The translations under genes were made by a program, and so were the position numbers. A DNA stretch of 64,000 bases from DATLRC01 sp035478435 (GTDB lineage: Bacteria > Patescibacteriota > Saccharimonadia > Saccharimonadales > UBA4665): positions 186,001 through 250,000 of the forward strand of contig DATIJT010000009.1 in NCBI GenBank assembly GCA_035478435.1. The letters are read 5' to 3'. This document shows, piece by piece, positions 35,258 through 43,522 of this stretch. Position 1 is the first letter of the stretch. The number at the start of each line of letters is the position of its first letter. Under the pieces are notes generated by a model. It saw nothing but the letters and a program-made list of their open reading frames with translations. It did no database searches and had not been told where the DNA came from.

Positions 35258-35518
35258 TCAAACTTTAACTGTTGATTTCAAACCCTCTGGAGTCGCAACC
35301 GTGCCGGTTTCTCGTCCTATAAGAGCACCACTTTCATCAACTGTTTTTTCAAAGCGACGACGCATCTCATCAACTGAGTGACCTTCGATTGACACGCCAC
35401 AGAAAGTCGTTTCTCCGGCCTCCAGCGCTTTAATCACACCAAAGAACATATTAGCTTGGCGGGCGCCATCTAATCCAAATGCTATGCGATCTTCTCCCAC
35501 CCATCTGTAATCTTCCAT
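35258..35518 (-). CDS. Small uncharacterised protein
   Basis: 86 residues. An extended -10 box TGTTATCAT at 35525-35533 ends 6 nt before the ATG, predicting a leaderless mRNA, and lies ahead of the CIRCE of clpC. The product (MEDYRWVGEDRIAFGLDG...) is soluble, with alternating strands and a helical middle (DEMRRRFEKTVDESG), and no motif I can name. It could be a small regulator or a lineage-specific protein. Confidence 0.6.
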   Translation of the reverse strand: MEDYRWVGEDRIAFGLDGARQANMFFGVIKALEAGETTFCGVSIEGHSVDEMRRRFEKTVDESGALIGRETGTVATPEGLKSTVKV

Positions 35519-35524
35519 AACTTA

Positions 35525-35533
35525 ATGATAACA
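35525..35533 (-). promoter_or_regulatory. Extended -10 box TGTTATCAT
   Basis: Minus strand TG-T-TATCAT, 6 nt from the ATG at 35518; predicted leaderless start. Confidence 0.5.
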
Positions 35534-35574
35534 CGCTTTTACATATAAGTCAAAGATTTAGGCAATTTGAATTG

Positions 35575-36732
35575 CTACTCGCCGTGTTCTTCGATGGCTT
35601 CTAGGAGGCTGTTTTCCAGGTCGCTTTTTTTCTTTAGCTTTGGTTTAGTTGGCTTGGTAGTGGTTGCGGCCGGCTCTTTTTCTGCCACTGGTTGGTTTTC
35701 GGCTTCTATGTCTATCTCGTAGCCAGTCAGTTTGCTGGCTAGGCGGACGTTTTGGCCGCTTTTGCCGATGGCTATGCTTAGCTGGTCTTCGGGGACCAGG
35801 ACTTTGGCTTTTTTTGCTTTTTCATCCAGGTTGACTTTGGAAACTTTGGTCGGGCTGAGGGCGTTAGTAATGTATTCTGTCGGATTTTCGTTCCAGACAA
35901 TGATGTCGATTTTTTCCTGTTCGCCGACTTCGCTCATAACAGCATTTACACGCGTACCATGGCCGCCGACAAATGTACCAACAGGGTCCACGCCTGGCAC
36001 ATTACTAAAAACAGCGATCTTGGAGCGGACGCCGGCTTCGCGGGCGATGCCTTTGATTTCAACGGCACCGCTTTCCATTTCCGGTACTTCGCCGCGGAAT
36101 AGCCACTCTACGAACTGGGTGTTGCCCCGGCTAACCACCAGCTGCGGGCCACGGAAACCGCGCTCTACGTCTTTCAGGAAGACTTTGAGGCGCTGGCCTG
36201 GATAATAGCGTTCGCCTTGGATTTGCTCGCTTCTAGGCATAATGCCCTGGGCTTTACCTAGGTCAATACGGACAATGTTGCCCTCTACCCTAGCCACTAC
36301 AGCATTGATGACAGTACCGATTTTATCTTCGTATTCGGCCATGATGATTTCGCGTTCCGCTTCCCTCAAGCGTTGCAAGATAACTTGTTTGGCAGTTTGG
36401 GCTGCCACCCGGCCAAAGCTTTCCACCTTTTGGTAGACCTCTACAGTTTCGCCTAGCTTGGCATTTTTGCGCATAGCCCCAGCGTCGGACAGTGAGATTT
36501 GGACTATCGGATCCTCGACTTCTTTAACAATTTCTTTAGTTACATACGCGTCAACTTCACCGGTGTTTAGGTTCATAGTCACCCGCACTTCTTGTTCACG
36601 GTCGCCGTAATCCCGCCGGTAAGCGGCGGCCAAGGCTTGCTCAACAACTTCTTGCACAGTTTCTTCGGGTAAGTTCTTTTCTTCGGCGATAGCTCTTATA
36701 GCCACGCCTAGTTGTTTAAAGTCTAAATCCAC
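35575..36732 (-). CDS. nusA: Transcription termination/antitermination protein NusA
   Basis: 385 residues. NusA N-terminal RNA polymerase-binding domain (about 1-120), S1 domain (GTVINAVVARVEGNIVRIDLGKAQGIMP, pieces, about 130-200), KH1 (GVRSKIAVFSNVPGVDPVGTFVGGHGTRV, about 230-260, with GHG loop) and KH2 (VLVPEDQLSIAIGKSGQNVRLASKLTG, with GKSGQN). A Lys/Pro/Thr-rich C-terminal tail ends the protein. Start is GTG with AAGGA 6 nt upstream. It has its own strong sigma-70 promoter. Confidence 0.95.
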   Translation of the reverse strand: MDLDFKQLGVAIRAIAEEKNLPEETVQEVVEQALAAAYRRDYGDREQEVRVTMNLNTGEVDAYVTKEIVKEVEDPIVQISLSDAGAMRKNAKLGETVEVYQKVESFGRVAAQTAKQVILQRLREAEREIIMAEYEDKIGTVINAVVARVEGNIVRIDLGKAQGIMPRSEQIQGERYYPGQRLKVFLKDVERGFRGPQLVVSRGNTQFVEWLFRGEVPEMESGAVEIKGIAREAGVRSKIAVFSNVPGVDPVGTFVGGHGTRVNAVMSEVGEQEKIDIIVWNENPTEYITNALSPTKVSKVNLDEKAKKAKVLVPEDQLSIAIGKSGQNVRLASKLTGYEIDIEAENQPVAEKEPAATTTKPTKPKLKKKSDLENSLLEAIEEHGE

Positions 36733-36778
36733 TTAATGTCCTTTCGTTAATAGATGAATCCTTCGACGAGCTCAGGAT

Positions 36779-36800
36779 CAATTTCAGCCAGCTGAAATTG
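36779..36800. repeat. 9-bp perfect hairpin in the nusA leader
   Basis: CAATTTCAG-CCAG-CTGAAATTG, directly followed on minus by the nusA leader. Could attenuate nusA. Confidence 0.6.
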
Positions 36801-36834
36801 AAAAAGCCGACCACGTTGGCCGGACTTAACCTTT

Positions 36835-36863
36835 AGTATAGGTTCCTCTCACCCAAAAGTCAA
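36835..36863 (-). promoter_or_regulatory. nusA promoter TTGACT-N17-TATACT
   Basis: -35 TTGACT 36858-36863, -10 TATACT 36835-36840, perfect 17-bp spacer, leader about 95 nt. Confidence 0.85.
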
Positions 36864-36888
36864 CGTGCACCTTGTTAATCCAGAAGAT

Positions 36889-36926
36889 ATTTTCATTTTT
36901 GATCCGATCGAGTCAAAAATGAAAAT
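36889..36926. repeat. Perfect 14-bp inverted repeat between nusA and pepN
   Basis: Arms ATTTTCATTTTTGA and TCAAAAATGAAAAT, loop TCCGATCGAG. It lies between divergent genes, 37 bp before the pepN ATG and 25 bp from the nusA -35; an operator is more likely than a terminator. Confidence 0.75.
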
Positions 36927-36963
36927 TGAACTCTTAGAATAACTGAATTCTATATGACAAGCT

Positions 36964-39615
36964 ATGAACCTATTGCTAAACTTAGATGATATGAGCAAAA
37001 AAGTTCCCAGATTATTTGCGCAATTCCAGCCCGAAAACTATAAACTGCATCTTAATCCTGACCGAGAGAGCATGACTTTTAGCGGCACCGTAGAGATCAG
37101 GGGCAAAAAAGTCGGGCGGCCAAGTAAGCGTATAACTTTGCATCAAAAGGGCCTAAAAATTAATTCGGCCAAGATTGTTAAACACTATAAAAAAGGCGAT
37201 CAACTGCTGGAAATTGTACGCACCAATAACCAAAAAAGCTTTGATGAGATGCGTCTGCACACCAAAGATATGATCTACCCCGGTTTCTACACCGTAATAA
37301 TTGAATTCAGCGGCATTATTACCAAGCCCATGCATGGTATCTACCCCAGCTATTTTAAGCATAACGGTAAAAACAAAGTGTTGATTTCCAGCCAATTTGA
37401 GAGCCACCATGCCAGAGAAGGCTTCCCTTGCGTCGATGAGCCGGAAGCTAAAGCTACTTTTGATTTAAGCTTGACTACGCCGCTAGGTGAAACGGTATTA
37501 GCCAATACGCCTGTCAAAACCCAGGAACGGGTGTCGGGTGTCGGGAAACGGGGGGCGAAGAGTGCAGAACCCGAAACCCGAAACCCGAAACCCTTAGTCG
37601 AGACTACATTCGACACAACCCCGCGCATGAGCACTTACCTATTGGCTTTCGTGTTTGGGGAGCTTGGTTTCAGCGAGGCCCAAACTAAGGCCGGCGTAAC
37701 GGTCCGCGCCTACGCCACGCCGGAGAATGTAAAATTCACGCGCTACGGTTTAGATGTTGCCGTCCGCGCCCTGGATTTTTTTAGCGACTATTTTGATATA
37801 GCCTATCCACTTAAGAAATTAGATATGGTGGCGCTGCCCGATTTTAGCGCCGGAGCCATGGAGAACTGGGGCTTAGTAATCTACCGTGAGACCACTATGC
37901 TGGCTGACGACAAAACTACCAGCATCGAGAGCAAACAACTAGTCGCCCTGGTAATTGCCCATGAACTTAGCCACCAATGGTTTGGCAACTTAGTAACTAT
38001 GAAGTGGTGGGATGATTTATGGCTGAATGAAAGTTTCGCTAATCTCATGGAGTACCGGGCGGTGGACGAACTATTCCCGCAGTGGCATATTTGGGAGCAG
38101 TTCGTAGCTATCGAAATGGCCAGCGCCAAGCGCCGGGACAGTTTGGCGGACGTACAGGCTATCCGCGTTAAGGTTAACCATCCTGACGAGATCAGCACCA
38201 TTTTTGACCCCTCAATCGTTTACGCCAAAGGCGGTTCAGTCCTGTATATGCTGATGAACCTGGTCGGTGAAGAAGCTTTCCGAACTGGCCTAAAGCTTTA
38301 TTTCAAAAAACACGCCTATGGCAATACCGAAGCCAAAGATTTATGGGAAGCGCTAAGTACCGCCGGCAAGCAAGACATGGTTAAATTTATGGACGGCTGG
38401 CTTTCCAGACCCGGCTATCCGTTAGTAATAGCCGACTACCAGCCTGGCTCTATTGAGTTGAAGTTAAGCCAGCAACGTTTTTTGAGCGATCCGAATGCCC
38501 AAGTTGTTTCAAGTGAGCCCTGGCAAGTGCCCTTAGCCGCTAGTTTGGAATTATCTGACAAGCTTTTGACAAAACAAACAGCTAGCCTTCGAACCAAAGG
38601 TAGTGGCCTCTTGCTCTTAAATCACGACGGCCACAGTTATTTCGTGCCTAAGTATCAAAATAACGAACACCGCTCCCAGGTTGTCCAAGCCATCCAAGAA
38701 GGCGAAGTCAGTAGCACCGACCGGTTGCTATTAATTGATAACTACAACCTGATGCAACGTGGCGGCCAGGCCGCCACGACTGAGCTATTGGAACTAGTGG
38801 TAGCCTACTCTTCAGAGACCAGCGAGACTGTGTGGGGGAGTCTAGCCTTGGCGCTATCTGAGGTGCGCCGGCTGGTAGAAAGTGACCCTAGCGAAGAACA
38901 CCTAGATATATTGGTCGGGAAAATAGTTATGCCGGTGGTTGAACTTTTGGGCTGGGAGGATAAGCCGGAGGATTCCAGTCAATCTTTGCGCTTGCGCAGC
39001 CTGGCCCTATCTATAGCGGCCGGTGCAAAAGTACCCTCAGTTATAGACGAAGCCTTAAAACGCTTTAGGGCTTTTGAGAAGCCGTCTGATCTAGCCGGCA
39101 GTATCCGGTCGGTGGTTTACTTCATTGGAGCTCGTTATGGTACGGATGCCGACTTTAAAAAATTGCTAGCTTTGCATAACCAAAGCACTAGTGCCGATGA
39201 AAAAGAAGAGTTGGCCGCCGGGCTGACATCGGTCAAAAAAGCTAACCAGATTAAGCAGTTAATTGACCTCCTAACCACGGATGAAATAAGACACCAGGAT
39301 GTCATGCATTGGTTTGTCTGGCTACTGCGCAACCGTTACGGCCGCCAGGCGGCATGGCAGTGGCTAACTAGCCACTGGGGTTGGATTGAAGAACATTTTT
39401 CCAGCGACAAAAGTTACAGCAATTTCGCGCGTTACAGCGGCAGTATCTTCTCTCACCCTACGGAATTAGAAAAATTTAAGGCTTTCTTCGAGCCTAAAAA
39501 GTCGGTCGTGGCTTTGGCACGGGATATCACCCTAGCCGAGCAGGAAATTATGAGCCGCATTGCCTGGCGCCAGCGCAATGAACACGCCGTCAAAACCTGG
39601 CTGAATAAACATTAG
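36964..39615 (+). CDS. pepN: M1 family zinc aminopeptidase
   Basis: 883 residues. The exopeptidase signature GAMENWG (about 297-303) and zinc site HELSHQWFGN...NESF (HExxH, about 333-360, third ligand Glu after 18 residues) are intact. A beta-rich N-terminal domain precedes, a helical C-terminal ERAP-like domain follows, so it belongs to the larger subfamily. It can supply amino acids from peptides, relevant for a reduced genome. An in-frame 66-bp inverted repeat (37528-37593) inserts about 22 low-complexity residues after APVKTQE-type strand at residue 189-210. Start uncertain: ATG 36964 or ATG 36991 (MSKKVPR). Confidence 0.94.
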   Translation: MNLLLNLDDMSKKVPRLFAQFQPENYKLHLNPDRESMTFSGTVEIRGKKVGRPSKRITLHQKGLKINSAKIVKHYKKGDQLLEIVRTNNQKSFDEMRLHTKDMIYPGFYTVIIEFSGIITKPMHGIYPSYFKHNGKNKVLISSQFESHHAREGFPCVDEPEAKATFDLSLTTPLGETVLANTPVKTQERVSGVGKRGAKSAEPETRNPKPLVETTFDTTPRMSTYLLAFVFGELGFSEAQTKAGVTVRAYATPENVKFTRYGLDVAVRALDFFSDYFDIAYPLKKLDMVALPDFSAGAMENWGLVIYRETTMLADDKTTSIESKQLVALVIAHELSHQWFGNLVTMKWWDDLWLNESFANLMEYRAVDELFPQWHIWEQFVAIEMASAKRRDSLADVQAIRVKVNHPDEISTIFDPSIVYAKGGSVLYMLMNLVGEEAFRTGLKLYFKKHAYGNTEAKDLWEALSTAGKQDMVKFMDGWLSRPGYPLVIADYQPGSIELKLSQQRFLSDPNAQVVSSEPWQVPLAASLELSDKLLTKQTASLRTKGSGLLLLNHDGHSYFVPKYQNNEHRSQVVQAIQEGEVSSTDRLLLIDNYNLMQRGGQAATTELLELVVAYSSETSETVWGSLALALSEVRRLVESDPSEEHLDILVGKIVMPVVELLGWEDKPEDSSQSLRLRSLALSIAAGAKVPSVIDEALKRFRAFEKPSDLAGSIRSVVYFIGARYGTDADFKKLLALHNQSTSADEKEELAAGLTSVKKANQIKQLIDLLTTDEIRHQDVMHWFVWLLRNRYGRQAAWQWLTSHWGWIEEHFSSDKSYSNFARYSGSIFSHPTELEKFKAFFEPKKSVVALARDITLAEQEIMSRIAWRQRNEHAVKTWLNKH
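37528..37593 (+). repeat. Low-complexity inverted repeat inside pepN
   Basis: Left arm CGGGTGTCGGGTGTCGGG and right arm of repeated CCCGAAA units are imperfect complements. They translate to about 22 extra residues (VSGVGKRGAKS, then EPETRNPKP). The reading frame stays open. Confidence 0.72.
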
Positions 39616-40158
39616 TTGTTCTTTCAAGACCTGATCTCCTAGTTTGGTCAAACATCAATTCCGTCAGCGAAGCTGCCGGCATTATTCCTTTTTGGTGGCA
39701 AAAAGGAACCGAAAAAGCCACCGGACAACGCTCTGCCTTGATGCATCTGATAGTAATAAAGTAGCTTGCCTTCGGAACTCCTCAGGTGGCCTGCCACCGG
39801 CAAGCCACCTTCGTCAAACAACCGAAGGAACCCAAGACCGCTACTTTCTGACTACATCTGCTCAGGGCTGAGCTCCAGTCCGGCCTCCAGACTCCTGGGC
39901 TAGCTACGAGGCTGGGGGTTTAGCCAGGCTCGGCAAAACCGATGCCAGCAATCAGTGGTCTGCCGAGTCATTGCGGCCAGCTTAGTGCCGATTCTCATTG
40001 AAGATTATACAATCGGGACCGACCGGAGGGAGTCCTGGCCGCACGGCAGGTTACTGGTATCTGCTGGCAATAGTGTTTTGACGTTGCCTGTGGCCTTTTG
40101 TAAAACTTTTGGCCACGCAAAAGTTTTAACAATTTGATTCTTTGGAAAAGAATAATTA
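39616..40158. other. 540-bp non-coding region with many hairpins
   Basis: No open frame with convincing coding character. Hairpins: CCTTTTTGGTGGCAAAAAGG (39687-39706), GGTGGCCTGCCACC (39785-39798), CCTTCG...CGAAGG (about 39808-39828), and a GCTTGCC...GGCAAGC stem around them. The outer ends (about 39681-39730 and 40082-40130) are imperfect inverted copies of each other (CGTTG.C.GTGGC pattern). It could be a structured ncRNA or a degenerate palindromic element. Confidence 0.5.
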
Positions 40159-40503
40159 TTAAAAGGCGTTTTCGATAAAGTTCATCACCGCATAGTTTGG
40201 GCCAGTGATTTCAATAGCCGAAAGTTGATAGTTGCTTTTCCATTTATATTCTTCTACCCAAGTTTCGGCCGCCCGGCGTATTTGCCGCAGTTTGGTGCTC
40301 GTTACATAGTCCAGGCCGCCGCCCTGATTGGAGTTACGACGATATTTTACTTCCACAAAATGCATAACATTATCTTTCTGGGCTACTATATCGATTTCGC
40401 ATTGCGGCCGCCGATAATTTTGCTCAATTATTTTGTAGCCACGCATTTCCAAATAGACTTTGGCGGCCGCCTCAGCCTGGCGACCAGCATCAGTTGAAGT
40501 CAT
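40159..40503 (-). CDS. yraN: UPF0102 family putative endonuclease YraN
   Basis: 114 residues, normal length. The Holliday-junction-resolvase-like core shows GYKIIEQNYRRPQCEIDIVAQKDNVMHFVEVKYR, with the E-x(n)-D-x(n)-E-x-K active-site pattern (Glu and Asp in CEIDIV, Glu and Lys in FVEVKYR). Follows rnhB in the same direction, as in many bacteria. A TGGTACAAT extended -10 ends 7 nt before the ATG, so it can be transcribed leaderless. Confidence 0.9.
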   Translation of the reverse strand: MTSTDAGRQAEAAAKVYLEMRGYKIIEQNYRRPQCEIDIVAQKDNVMHFVEVKYRRNSNQGGGLDYVTSTKLRQIRRAAETWVEEYKWKSNYQLSAIEITGPNYAVMNFIENAF

Positions 40504-40510
40504 GAGGCTA

Positions 40511-40519
40511 ATTGTACCA
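40511..40519 (-). promoter_or_regulatory. Extended -10 box of yraN (TGGTACAAT)
   Basis: Ends 7 nt before the ATG at 40503. Confidence 0.55.
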
Positions 40520-40544
40520 AATAAGCAAGTGCCGGAAGATAATG

Positions 40545-40586
40545 AACTATCACAAAATTATCCATATGGATAATTTTGTGATAGTT
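40545..40586. repeat. Perfect 42-bp palindrome
   Basis: AACTATCACAAAATTATCC-ATATGG... reads the same on both strands for 42 bp with no loop (centre between 40565 and 40566). It lies between the rnhB stop and the yraN promoter. Terminator-like but without a clear T tract; a dimeric operator or recombination site is possible. Confidence 0.9.
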
Positions 40587-40623
40587 GGAGATTCACTTCG
40601 CTTAAATTTAGACTCTTGTCTCT

Positions 40624-41181
40624 TCAGGTCTCTAACAAAAATTGGATGGGCTTATAGCTATGCCGGTGGATTTCGCTAACTCCGAGTTCTTTGAGCTTGA
40701 CTAAGTGCAAAGCCGTGCCATAGCCCACATGCTTTTCAAAGCCATAGTCTGGATATTTGAGCGAAGCTTCCGCCATGAATTTATCCCTAGCGACTTTGGC
40801 AACAATGCTGGCCGCACTAACAGCAGGAACACTACCATCGGCTTTAATGACGGCTTGGGATTTAGGGTTATCGGGAAAGAAATTATAATTACCGTCAATG
40901 ATTATTTGGTCATAGCTCATTGAGATTTGATCCAGGGCCCGCCGCATACTAAGCCGTACCGCCTCAGTCAGGCCCAATTTATCAACTTCGGCTGGCTGCA
41001 CCCAGCCAATGCCAATGGCCGCAGCCTGGACTTGAATATTAGCCGCTAACCTTTGGCGTTGCTGTTTGCTTAATTGTTTTGAATCTTTGAGGCCGGAGAT
41101 GGGTTGCCCTAGAATAACTGCGGCGGCTACTACCGGGCCGGCCCAGCAGCCACGACCTACTTCATCAATCCCTACAAGCAT
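40624..41181 (-). CDS. rnhB: Ribonuclease HII
   Basis: 185 residues. Removes RNA from RNA-DNA hybrids and misincorporated ribonucleotides. The acidic active site is in VGIDEVGRGCWAGPVVAAAV (Asp-Glu, about 3-9) and in IIDGNYNF and the AASIVAKVARD segment (Asp near 94 and 128). No GxG loss or truncation. The TGCTACAAT box ends 6 nt before the ATG, right behind the rplS terminator, so a fresh leaderless transcript probably starts here. Confidence 0.96.
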   Translation of the reverse strand: MLVGIDEVGRGCWAGPVVAAAVILGQPISGLKDSKQLSKQQRQRLAANIQVQAAAIGIGWVQPAEVDKLGLTEAVRLSMRRALDQISMSYDQIIIDGNYNFFPDNPKSQAVIKADGSVPAVSAASIVAKVARDKFMAEASLKYPDYGFEKHVGYGTALHLVKLKELGVSEIHRHSYKPIQFLLET

Positions 41182-41187
41182 AACCTT

Positions 41188-41196
41188 ATTGTAGCA
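41188..41196 (-). promoter_or_regulatory. Extended -10 box of rnhB (TGCTACAAT)
   Basis: Ends 6 nt before the ATG, immediately after the rplS terminator T-tract. Confidence 0.65.
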
Positions 41197-41223
41197 ATAA
41201 AAACTCCCTTTGGTTAAGGGAGT
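41196..41223 (-). terminator. Rho-independent terminator of rplS
   Basis: Minus strand stem ACTCCCTT-AACC-AAAGGGAGT followed by TTTTTATT. Confidence 0.88.
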
Positions 41224-41247
41224 CTCTTTGGCGTAGGGTAAGATTGA

Positions 41248-41796
41248 CTAAACTTTTTCGTCAGATTTAGCATCCTCGGATTTGTCTTCGTGAGCGGCAA
41301 TGGCGGCATCGGCCTTGGCTTCTTCTTTGGCAGCTTCTTCGGCCTTCTTTTCGGCCTCAGCCTCTGCGGCAGCGGCGGTTTCTTCTTTCAACTTTTCTTC
41401 TTCGGCTTCAGCCTTTTCATCGTGGACAGCATTTACGGCTTCACGGTCAAAGTCCACTCCACTCAAGCGCGCAGACTTACCGGTGCGGGCACGCATGTAA
41501 GTCAGGTAATTGCGGCGGACCTTGCTGCGTTTAGTAACTTCAATTTTCATAACTAGCGGGCTATGGAGCAGAAAGCTCTTTTCAACACCAACGCCGCTGG
41601 CAATTCGGCGAACGGTAATCCGGCTGGTATGACTAGCTTTGTTATCTGTACGGATGACCAGGCCTTGAAAAACCTGAACCCGCTCTTTGTTGCCTTCGCG
41701 AATCTTTTGGTGTACGCGGACAGTGTCGCCGCTGCGGACTTCTACGACCGCCGGTTTCTTATATTTAGCCTCAATTTGCTGGATCACACTTGGCAT
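41248..41796 (-). CDS. rplS: Large ribosomal subunit protein bL19 with long acidic tail
   Basis: 182 residues. The first ~115 residues are canonical L19 (VEVRSGDTVRVHQKIREGNKERVQVFQGLVI, RITVRRIASGVGVE, KVRRNYLTYMR in pieces), at the 30S-50S interface. The last ~60 residues are Ala/Glu/Lys repeats that are not part of the normal protein and look like a disordered or coiled tail. The terminator at 41196-41223 ends this unit. Confidence 0.97.
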   Translation of the reverse strand: MPSVIQQIEAKYKKPAVVEVRSGDTVRVHQKIREGNKERVQVFQGLVIRTDNKASHTSRITVRRIASGVGVEKSFLLHSPLVMKIEVTKRSKVRRNYLTYMRARTGKSARLSGVDFDREAVNAVHDEKAEAEEEKLKEETAAAAEAEAEKKAEEAAKEEAKADAAIAAHEDKSEDAKSDEKV

Positions 41797-41869
41797 ATCT
41801 GGTAGATTCTACACAATTTTCGCAGTTTTATCAATAGGGATGATGAGGCCAGGTTATTTGCAAACCTGT

Positions 41870-43477
41870 CTAGCCGACGACGCGGAAAATCTCGTCCAGG
41901 GTAGTTTCGCCGGCAATAACCTTCAAGATAGCGTCCTGGAGCATGGTTTTCATGCCGCTTTTAATAGCAGCGGCTTCAATAGCTTGAGTTGAGAGTATGG
42001 TGCTGGGGCGCTCCAGCAATTCACGGATGGCCCCCGTCATAGTAAACTGCTCGCGTATGGCCAATTGCCCCTTAAAGCCATAGGGAGTTTCGGCAGAACT
42101 ACCGGGTTTATAAAGCTGTAAGCCATCGAGATTCGGCCGCTCAATGCCTTCAGGCAAGGCCTCCACGATCTCCCGAATCTTATTTAATTCGCTGTCAGCC
42201 GGTTGGTAGGCCTGCTTGGTGGCGTCGTCTAAACGACGCACTAGGCGCTGAGCCATTACCAGACGAATAGCCGAAACAAACAACGGGTTCTGGCCAATAA
42301 CATCAGCTAAACGAGTCAAAGCGGCAGCCGCGGAAGAAGCGTGGAAAGTACTGAGCACCAAATGGCCGGTCAAGGCAGCCTGCAGGGCAGTTTTGGCGGT
42401 ATCGTTATCGCGGATTTCGCCCACCATAACTATATCCGGATCTAGCCTGAGCACAGCCCGCAGTTTGTCGGCAAAACTGGTATCGGTTTGACCGGGCTTG
42501 GTATTGACTGGGATCTGGGTGATGCCGGCGAACTGATACTCTACCGGGTCTTCGACAGTAATAATTTTACGTTCCTCGAAGTTTAGTGAGTTAAGCATGG
42601 AGTAAAGCGTCGTGGTCTTGCCAGAACCTGTCGGACCAACCACCATCACTAGGCCAGTCGGCTTGGCAATAATGCCGTCTGCTACTTCCCGCTCACCAGG
42701 GGAAAGGCCCAAGCGATCCAGGGCATACATATTCTGTTGCATATTGAACAGGCGCATCACTACGTCCATGCCATTGATGGTCGGCACGGTTTCTAGCCGT
42801 AGGTTGACATCCACGACCGCGCCGTCAGCCATTTTTACTTTTTGGGCAATGTGGCCTTGCTGGGCGTCTTCGGCGGCGGTTGAGATATTGGCGGCGCTAG
42901 CAATCGCTGAAATTAGTACTCGATGCTTATCGACGCTCAGGTGGGCAATCGGGTGCAATACTCCGTCTATCCGGAAACGAATACGAACATTATCGATCCC
43001 GGTTTCGATGTGAATATCGGAGGCGTTGAGGCGGTGGGCCTGCTGGACCAGGTAAGCCAGCATGTCGTCAGCCCGCACTTGCTCCAGGACGCTGGAAATC
43101 TGCTGGACTAGCTCGTTGGAGCCGGCCTGATTTAAGGCGATATCTTGGTAAACAACTTGTTTGGGTGGATCATATAGCTTCATATATTCGCGATAACCGG
43201 CATCCGAGATAATGGCAAAGCCGGTTGGCCGGTCGGAGAAGCGCTGGCTAAGTTGATTCATAGTAGCCTGGGAAGTAGTGGTAGTAATACCCAGCAAAAC
43301 CTGACTTTGATCTGCCTGGAGCGGAATTACTTTCAGCTGGTAGAGTTCCGGTAAGGTTAGCAAGTCTTTAAAGAGCTGTTTGTTAGCAATTTGTGAGGTA
43401 TCAACATAGTCCATACCTAAAATACGGGCGCGGCGCTGGGTAGCCTGCTCTTCGTCTAAGCGAGCGTTTTGAGACAT
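41870..43477 (-). CDS. pilB: Type IV pilus assembly ATPase PilB/GspE, zinc-motif degenerate
   Basis: 535 residues from the ATG at 43477 (MSQNARL), 7 nt after a TATACT box; an ATG two codons upstream is possible. N-terminal T2SSE_N domain, then Walker A GPTGSGKTTTLYSML (about 280), Asp box VEDPVEYQ, Walker B IVMVGEIRDNDTA and His box TGHLVLSTFH. The family's CxxC-x(~45)-CxxC zinc site after QRLVRRL is absent: here LDDATKQAY and GSSAETPYGFKG. The ATPase powers pilus extension, plausible for host attachment. Confidence 0.93.
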   Translation of the reverse strand: MSQNARLDEEQATQRRARILGMDYVDTSQIANKQLFKDLLTLPELYQLKVIPLQADQSQVLLGITTTTSQATMNQLSQRFSDRPTGFAIISDAGYREYMKLYDPPKQVVYQDIALNQAGSNELVQQISSVLEQVRADDMLAYLVQQAHRLNASDIHIETGIDNVRIRFRIDGVLHPIAHLSVDKHRVLISAIASAANISTAAEDAQQGHIAQKVKMADGAVVDVNLRLETVPTINGMDVVMRLFNMQQNMYALDRLGLSPGEREVADGIIAKPTGLVMVVGPTGSGKTTTLYSMLNSLNFEERKIITVEDPVEYQFAGITQIPVNTKPGQTDTSFADKLRAVLRLDPDIVMVGEIRDNDTAKTALQAALTGHLVLSTFHASSAAAALTRLADVIGQNPLFVSAIRLVMAQRLVRRLDDATKQAYQPADSELNKIREIVEALPEGIERPNLDGLQLYKPGSSAETPYGFKGQLAIREQFTMTGAIRELLERPSTILSTQAIEAAAIKSGMKTMLQDAILKVIAGETTLDEIFRVVG

Positions 43478-43522
43478 AAGCATAAGTATAAACTATGCGT
43501 TCCACTAAGGTATAGTGGGAGC

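Noticed and set aside
39644..40137. Two short plus-strand frames (75 and 60 codons) in the 540-bp gap
   Set aside because: No ribosome-binding site, odd composition, and they cross hairpins; more likely non-coding.
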